The translations under genes and the position numbers were made by a program. The notes under the pieces are model-generated. The model ran no database searches and was not told where the DNA came from. It saw only the letters and a program-made list of their open reading frames with translations. A stretch of 64,000 nucleotides of DNA from Dipteris shenzhenensis. Lineage: Eukaryota > Polypodiophyta > Polypodiopsida > Gleicheniales. Location: assembly GCA_047967505.1 (NCBI GenBank), contig CM106540.1. One strand, given 5' to 3'. Shown here piece after piece: positions 58,441 to 64,000 of the stretch. Positions within the stretch are counted from its first letter, which is position 1. Each line of letters begins with the position of its first letter.

Positions 58441-60105
58441 CATTCTCTCTCACAACTCTCCTCATTCTCTCTCACAACTTTTCTGGAGCTCCACCACCTC
58501 TCCACCCAGGTACTCGCTCCCTCCCTCTCGTCCCTCCCCTCCTGCTTTCCATCCCCTCTTCTCCCGCTTCCTCTCTCCCCTCCCTTCCCCTCTCCTCCCT
58601 CCCCTCCCTTGCCCTCCCCTCCCCCTCCCTTCCCCTCTCCTCCCCCTTCTTCTCCCGCTTCCTCTCTCCCCCTCCCTTCCCCTCTCCTCCCGCTTCTCCC
58701 CTCCCTCCTCGGCTTCCTCTCCTCCCCTCCCCCTCTCCCTTCCCGCCGGCCCTTCCCCCTCCCTTCCTCTCCCTCCGCCTCCCCCTTCCCGCAGGCCCCT
58801 CCCTTCCCACTGTCCCTCCCTTCCCCTCCCCCTCCCCGTGGCCCCTCGCTCCCCTTCCCCACTGTCCCTCCCTTCCCCCCCCTCCCCCGCCCCCGCCCCC
58901 TTCCCCTCCCTTGCGCCCCCCCTCCCCCTCCCTTGCGCCCCCCCGCCCCCTTCCCCTCCCTTGCGCCCCCCCTCCCCCTCCCCCGCCCCGCCCCCTTTCC
59001 CTCCCCTGTGCCCCCCCTCCCTCGCCCCGCCCCGCCCCCTTCCCCTCCCCTGTGCTCCCCCTCCCCCTCCCCCACCCCCTTCCCCTCCCCCGTGCTAGGG
59101 GTGTGGGGGAGGGGTAGGGGCAGGGGAAGGGGAAGGGGAGGGGGCGGGGGTGGGGCGAGGGTGGGGGCGAGGGGCACGAGGAGGGGAGGGGGCGGGGGCA
59201 GGGTGGGGTGAGGGAGGGGAGGGGGAAGGGGAGGGGGGGGGGCCCCCCTGTTGCATGCGCAACAGGTTTGGGGGGGGGGGGGGGATCCCCCCCCCACCTG
59301 TTGCGCATGCAACAGGGGGGAGGGAGGGGAGTGCGAGGGGCACGAGGGAGGGGGGGAGGGGAGGGGTGCGGGGGAGGGGGAGGGAAAGGGGTAGGGGGAG
59401 CGGGAGGGGCCGAGGCAGGGCAGGGGAGGGGGCGGGGCGGGGAGGGGGAGGGGCCCCCCCTTTGCGCACGCAACAAAGGGGAGGGAGGGGAGGGGGAGGG
59501 GCACAGGGGAGGGGGAGGGGGAGGGGGAGGGGGCGGGGCGGGGCAGGGGAGGGGGAGGGGGAGGGGGAGGGGAGGCGGGGAGGGGGCCCCCCCTGTTGCG
59601 CACACAACAAGGGGGAGGGGGGGAAGGGTGAGGGGCACAGGGGAGGTGGAAGGGAGGGGGGCGTGGGGAGGGGGGGGGCAAGGGCGCGGGGGAGGGGGAG
59701 GGAAAGGGGCGAGGGAGGGGGAGCGGCCAGGGCGGGGAGGCGGGGAGGGGGGGTTAACCCTCCCACCTGTTACGCACGCAACAGGGGGGAGGGGGGGCAG
59801 GGGCACGGGAGGGGAAGGGGCGGGGAAGGGGCGCAGGGCGCGGGAGGGGGAAGGGAGGGGAGGGGGGGTTAAGGGGGAACTTCCCCTCCACCCACCTATT
59901 ACGCACGCAATAGGGGGGAGGGGGGGTGCGGGAGTAGGAGGGGAAGGGGAGGGGTGTGGGGAAGGGGCAGGGGAGGGGGAGGGGAGGCAGGGAGGGGGGA
60001 TTAACCCCCCCAATAGGTGGGTGAGGGGGAGGGGAAGGGGAGGGGCAGGGGAAGGGGCGGTGACGAGGGAGGGGAGGGGGGGTTGCAGGAAGGGGGAGGT
60101 GGATG
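58441..60105. repeat. GC-rich polypyrimidine/polypurine block with short palindromes (S2)
   Basis: Plus-strand C-rich runs at 58441-59090 switch to G-rich runs at 59095-60100. Palindromes with TTGCGCACGCAA-type cores occur near 59249-59265, 59298-59313, 59462-59476, 59595-59609, 59766-59783, 59897-59912 and a half-copy at 60008. Most mark places where a C-run and a G-run meet. It has more pure C/G homopolymer than S1. Open frames here are artefacts. Confidence 0.8.
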
Positions 60106-60385
60106 AAAAAAATTAATTAACTTAATTTATTTTTAAAAAATAAAAAAGTTAAAATAAATAAAACTTAAAAATTTTTAAAAATTAAATTAAATTTTAAATA
60201 TAAAAATAAAATAATTAATTAAAATAAAATAATTAAAAAAGAAAAAATAAATTATTTTATTTTATTTTAAAAATTAAAAATAAATAAAACTTAAAATAAT
60301 ATTTAATTAAAATTTTATTTAATATTTTGAGTTTGAAAATCATTGTAATTCTCATTTTTTATTTTTGATTGTTTTTCAGAAAAAT
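60106..60385. other. AT-rich leader of X (S2)
   Basis: The leader is A/T only apart from scattered bases and is homologous to 10720-10983. It ends 'tttttgattgtttttcagaa' before the start codon. Confidence 0.5.
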
Positions 60386-63300
60386 ATGGCTTCCAGTTTT
60401 GGTTCCAAGGTGTCTTTCAAATACCTTGAACATGCTTGGTATTTTATGGAGCGCAAATCAAAGTATTTTTTGGTGGTCACTGCAGAGAATGTATCAAGTG
60501 TGAAATATTCTACAGAGGCAGTAAGAAATGGTGGCATGGTCTCAAACATCAACATTAAAGAAAACAATTTGATAGAAGTTGTGTGCAAAGGAAAGAATAA
60601 CGAGGTGGTTTACAAGTTACGAGTTACTCATAAGCACTTCTTGAAGCCCTTACCAGATTCAATTGAGGGATCCCAAGAATTACTTAGTGCCTTAGAAGCA
60701 TTGAAGAAAATGTGGGATGCATTTCCAAGTGGTGGTGTTGTACCTTCAGCAGCCGTAAGTATGCCATCTATAACATATAACCCTCAAGTAACACCAATAT
60801 CTATGGCGATAACTATGGTAACTCCGGCAAGAGTAACTACAGTATCTCCAACTATACCTACACCATCGATTATTGCAACTACAGGAACAAGAAGGAGTGA
60901 TCGTGGAGCAGATTCAAGTTCTACAACTATTCCCAGAAAGAGAGCAAAAATAACTCCTACTCCACGTGCAGATCGTTCAAGTGCAGGTTATTTAAAACCA
61001 GGTGAAAAATTGGATAGCGATGAAGAGGAGGATCCGCAAGAAGAAGATACAAGTCTCGAAGACTTTTCTATAAGTGTGGCAGACTTACATCCTCCAGAGG
61101 ATGAGGGATACATTTAGGGATTTTCACAATTCAGCGTGGCCACAATGCTTACTGATCGAGCTTCGTTGTTCATAAATCAAAGAAAGCTAGATAAGACATT
61201 TGCATGCAAATTGTATGAAGATATGAGGAAAATAAGAACTCCAGTTGCCACTAATATCACTCTTCATCCTATGGCGTTTAAGAGACTTCAAGAAGATGAT
61301 CCTACATTGCCTGATGTCACATTTCAAAAGTGCGTGGACTTTCTTGATGCTTTTGAGAACTTTAGAAGGAGTGACTTTGTTTGTGGAGAGGCTTTGTACC
61401 AAAGCCAATATGGGATTGACATCGAGAAGAGATACATGCTGGCAAAGAATAGATTCTTGGAAAGATGCAAGTTTGAGCCCATTGATGGGCAACACTTTTG
61501 TGAAGCTTGCAAGATCGCCCTTGATGAGGGAAGAAAAGGAAACTTGCCACAGATTGAGTGGACGGAAAATTTTCAATGGGCCATTTGTCATATATGCATA
61601 GTTAATGATGACTCGAAGTACATTCTAGAATCAGAAAGGCTGAATTCTGCTCCATTTAGGTTGAAAAAAAGCTCTTCTCTTTCTGAGATCTTGATAAAGG
61701 CAAGGGAGTTATGGATGGGCTGTGGAAAGCCATAAACAGTGAAGGGCAGGGGACCTACATCTGAGTACATGGCAAAGAGGACTCGGTTCTATAGATGCTT
61801 GAAAGGTGTTGTAAGCAATACGTAAGGCATACCAAGTAATAAGGTTGAGGCAAAGGATTTGAACACCGTCATTGCAAGATACAGGGATGTTACTTGCATT
61901 GTCTTCCATGAGGACTCAGTGTTTCAGAGCATCGTGGATGTATGCCAAGCATATGAAACAGGGAAGATATCCTTTGAGGCACCAGAGCACATTGCAACTT
62001 AGAGGAAAGAAATAAAGAAACCGATGTCTATTGTTTGGTGGAGAGCATTAAGGTTTGTTCTAGATGCAATAACAGAAGAAATATGCAAGAAGATCCTAAG
62101 TGGTGACTGCTTCTTTGGAAAGAAGAGCAAGCATAGCAACTTGGATGAAGTGGTCACCCGAATGATTCAAAGTGAGCCTGCTCTCTTGGCACTATTATTT
62201 TTATTGAAATCTGATGATGAGTTAGCTGGCAAGTCAATTGATGTGGATAAGAAGAAAGCACTTAGCCTAGGTCAACTCCTTGATAAGACATGGGCTAGAA
62301 AGTGGTTGGCTTCAATGGATGCAGATGCCACACCAACAAAGGATCTAAGAGCTAAAATGCCAAAGGTTGTTGAGATAGAATATATGGACATCAAGAAAAA
62401 GGCCTTGCAGTCCACTACCCAAGGTAGAGCAATTGGTGGTTTAGATGATGGTTCTCCATTCAGCTTCTCCTATGATATCCTGCTATTAGAGAATGATACA
62501 AAATTTGCACACATCATTGGCATTGATACAGAGCATTTCATAACAATGAGCGGTCATGCTTGGGAGAAGCCATGCATATTTTTCATAGATGAATTGCAAG
62601 ACCTTGCAGTGTCACGGATAGTTGAACTTGTGCGGTTTATCGTAGAAGGTCCTATGGCAGATAAGAAAAGATCAACATTGGTCTTGTTCATGACAGAATC
62701 ACAAAGGGATGCCTTGTATGCGAGTTTGACATCTACATTTGGATATTTACTTTCAAAAGTATACCATGGTATAGTCCTATGTAATCATATGACTATCTTG
62801 GAAGGCACTGCCATTCAAGTCTTGCAACCTTTCTTGATGTTCTTCTTATCCAGGGGTGGTGGCAATCTAATCCAAACTCCTTTAAGGACTCTCGAGCTTC
62901 ATTACTTTGAGGACAATAAGGTTAAGCTTGATGCAGCAATGGTGGATTACAGAAAGCCGATGGATCCTGATGTGATACTAGAGATGACAAAGAATTTACT
63001 GAATGATGGGTGGGAAGTAGCATTGTATCGAATGGGTTTTGTTGCTGAGAAATTGCTACACCAAGGTAGAAATGTAAATGTCATTGATGCCCCCCATCAA
63101 ATTGAGTTCTTTGACACATATTACAGTTGCACTACCTTCTTTGAAGAGGAAAATGTCAAAGAAGAGGGTAGTGAGTCTGAGGATGATGATTCTAGCTCAG
63201 GTGATGATGAGGATGAAAGCTCTGCATCCGATGACTTACGGTAAGAAGAAATCCGCACAAAGAATAAGGGTGATCAATTGTCAACTAGATTCAAGGAGCT

Positions 63301-63553
63301 TCCACTCATCATACGGGAAGGCTCGCGGCAACAAGAAGTAGTAGTACAGCACGTCACAGGAAAAGGTAAGGCTAAAGAGGTGGAAGCACTTCCCTTGAAA
63401 TTAAAAGTGAGGAAGGCAACCTTGATCTTGGGTGAAGGACAGGCAAGTGGATCAAGCAAGGAAGCCTTACTCAAAGAAGGTATGGACGATCGAAGTTTGA
63501 TGGTCTTACAACTAGAAAATGCAAGACACTATTTACAAAAAGAAAGTATGTGA
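60386..63553 (+). pseudogene. X, copy 2: large intronless gene of unknown function, one frame with five nonsense codons
   Basis: From ATG 60386 (MASSFGSKVSFKYLEHAWYF) one frame continues through about 1,050 codons with no frameshift. Nonsense codons are 61115 (TAG; S1 has TGG), 61733 (TAA; S1 CAA), 61823 (TAA in both), 62000 (TAG; S1 CAG) and 63242 (TAA; S1 CAA). Segments: the N-terminal globular part; the TTG..RSDRGAD linker with a basic IPRKRAKITPTP (possible nuclear signal); the acidic LDSDEEEDPQEEDTSLEDF; IDGQHFCEACKIALDEGRKG (ParB-like); PCIFFIDELQDLAVS, MFFLSRGGGNL, DYRKPMDPD and FVAEKLLHQGRNVNVIDAP (methyltransferase-like order without its catalytic motif); and an acidic tail. Similarity to S1 ends at about 63487, and the last codons differ. 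Nuclear location and DNA-related function are inference. Confidence 0.6.
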
Positions 63554-63569
63554 GTGTGAAGAGGTGAAG

Positions 63570-64000
63570 AATCATGGCATCAATTCCAGAACCAAAGAGA
63601 CATGTAATGCTATCCGAGGAGAATATGGAAAGGATGCTTATGCGAGGTTGTTGCAAGAGACTTTGCATTAGAAAAGTTGGGAAAGATGATTGTGCAGCCA
63701 TACGCCTTAGTATTTGGAGTCAGACAACGCCTAATAGACATAACTATCTTCTTCAAGAGTTTTCATGCTTTCTTCATCAAGGCACTAATCAAGATTTGAG
63801 CACAAGACACTATAAACCTAGATTGAAACCCATGGTTAATGGGAGACCCATTTGCAATCGAGGATATCAATGGTTAACTGGACTATCACATGGCACATAT
63901 TGGACCATCTCGGCAGAGGTGAAAGAAAAAGTGGTTCATAGAATTCATGGAAATACCTACAAGCTTAAATGCCATGGAAGCACTATAAATGCAACCGCAA
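63570..64000 (+). CDS. Open frame running off the window, transposase-associated N-terminal type
   Basis: ATG at 63570 opens MASIPEPKRHVMLSEENMER and stays open for 143 codons to the window end. It carries MRGCCKRLCIRKVGKDDCAA, IRLSIWSQTPNRHNYLLQEF, YKPRLKPMVNGRPICNRGYQ and LTGLSHGTYWTISAEVKEK. The pattern CC..(.)C, then IW/FW, then NGRP(I/V)C and a G(L/I)S..T(F/Y) segment resembles the N-terminal part of a family of uncharacterised eukaryotic proteins that often end in an integrase-like DDE domain. That recognition is from memory and uncertain. It lies 17 bases after the X frame ends and has no nonsense codon, unlike everything around it. The C-terminus is outside the window. Confidence 0.5.

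Noticed and set aside
58440-60116. Open frames up to 513 codons in the S2 GC block
   Set aside because: Same low-complexity artefact; no domain, and frames on both strands mirror each other.
23694-63244. Reassignment of TAG to glutamine, which would make the TAG-riddled frames intact
   Set aside because: Some TAG codons replace Trp (TGG in the S1 copy of X), other frames also contain TAA and TGA, and several frames end normally at TAG. Mutation explains the pattern better.

Overview
The window looks like nuclear DNA of a land plant with a large, transposon-filled genome. The evidence is Arabidopsis-type TTTAGGG-like repeats, several Ty1/copia elements primed by initiator tRNA-Met, a plant-type L1 LINE, a Mutator-like transposase relic and GT-AG introns. 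A seed-free plant such as a fern is my guess only. No tRNA, rRNA, CRISPR or bacterial-type gene was seen, and no clearly intact host gene.

Layout. 1-4864: degenerate repeats and a decayed MULE-type transposase gene (minus). 4865-7402: AT-rich DNA with a foldback array, an interstitial telomere-like tract and a tandem duplication. 7403-14513: unit S1, made of a minisatellite, a GC-rich purine/pyrimidine block studded with short palindromes, an AT-rich leader and an intronless reading frame of about 1,050 codons ('X'). 15200-17948: multi-exon pseudogene 'Y' with ParB-like and DNA-methyltransferase-like parts. 18704-44468: a host-like gene with an FCP1/NIF phosphatase-like part joined to a SET-like part. 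It was split by a 2.8-kb non-autonomous LTR element (19415-22196) and by a 21-kb nest of copia elements (22905-44211). Inside the nest, element A holds B and C, and C holds D. 45275-45931: a methyltransferase-like fragment 'Z' (minus). 46041-57511: an L1-type LINE interrupted by copia element E. 57512-63553: unit S2, a second copy of minisatellite, GC block and X. 63570-64000: an open frame running off the window.

Three points stand out. First, X, Y and Z each carry sequence resembling the last motifs of a beta-class DNA methyltransferase. X and Y also carry a ParB-like GQH motif. Y lies just upstream, on the same strand, of the phosphatase-SET gene. I know of no description of this assembly, and the assignments need profile searches. 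Second, three element insertions have target-site duplications whose removal restores the interrupted reading frame, so the pre-insertion genes can be followed. Third, nonsense codons in the copia elements, the LINE and X/Y are mostly TAG at Gln or Trp positions. This is what C-to-T decay at CHG-methylated sites would leave. Nothing here is evidently a working gene pair or operon; the window is mainly a record of insertion and decay.
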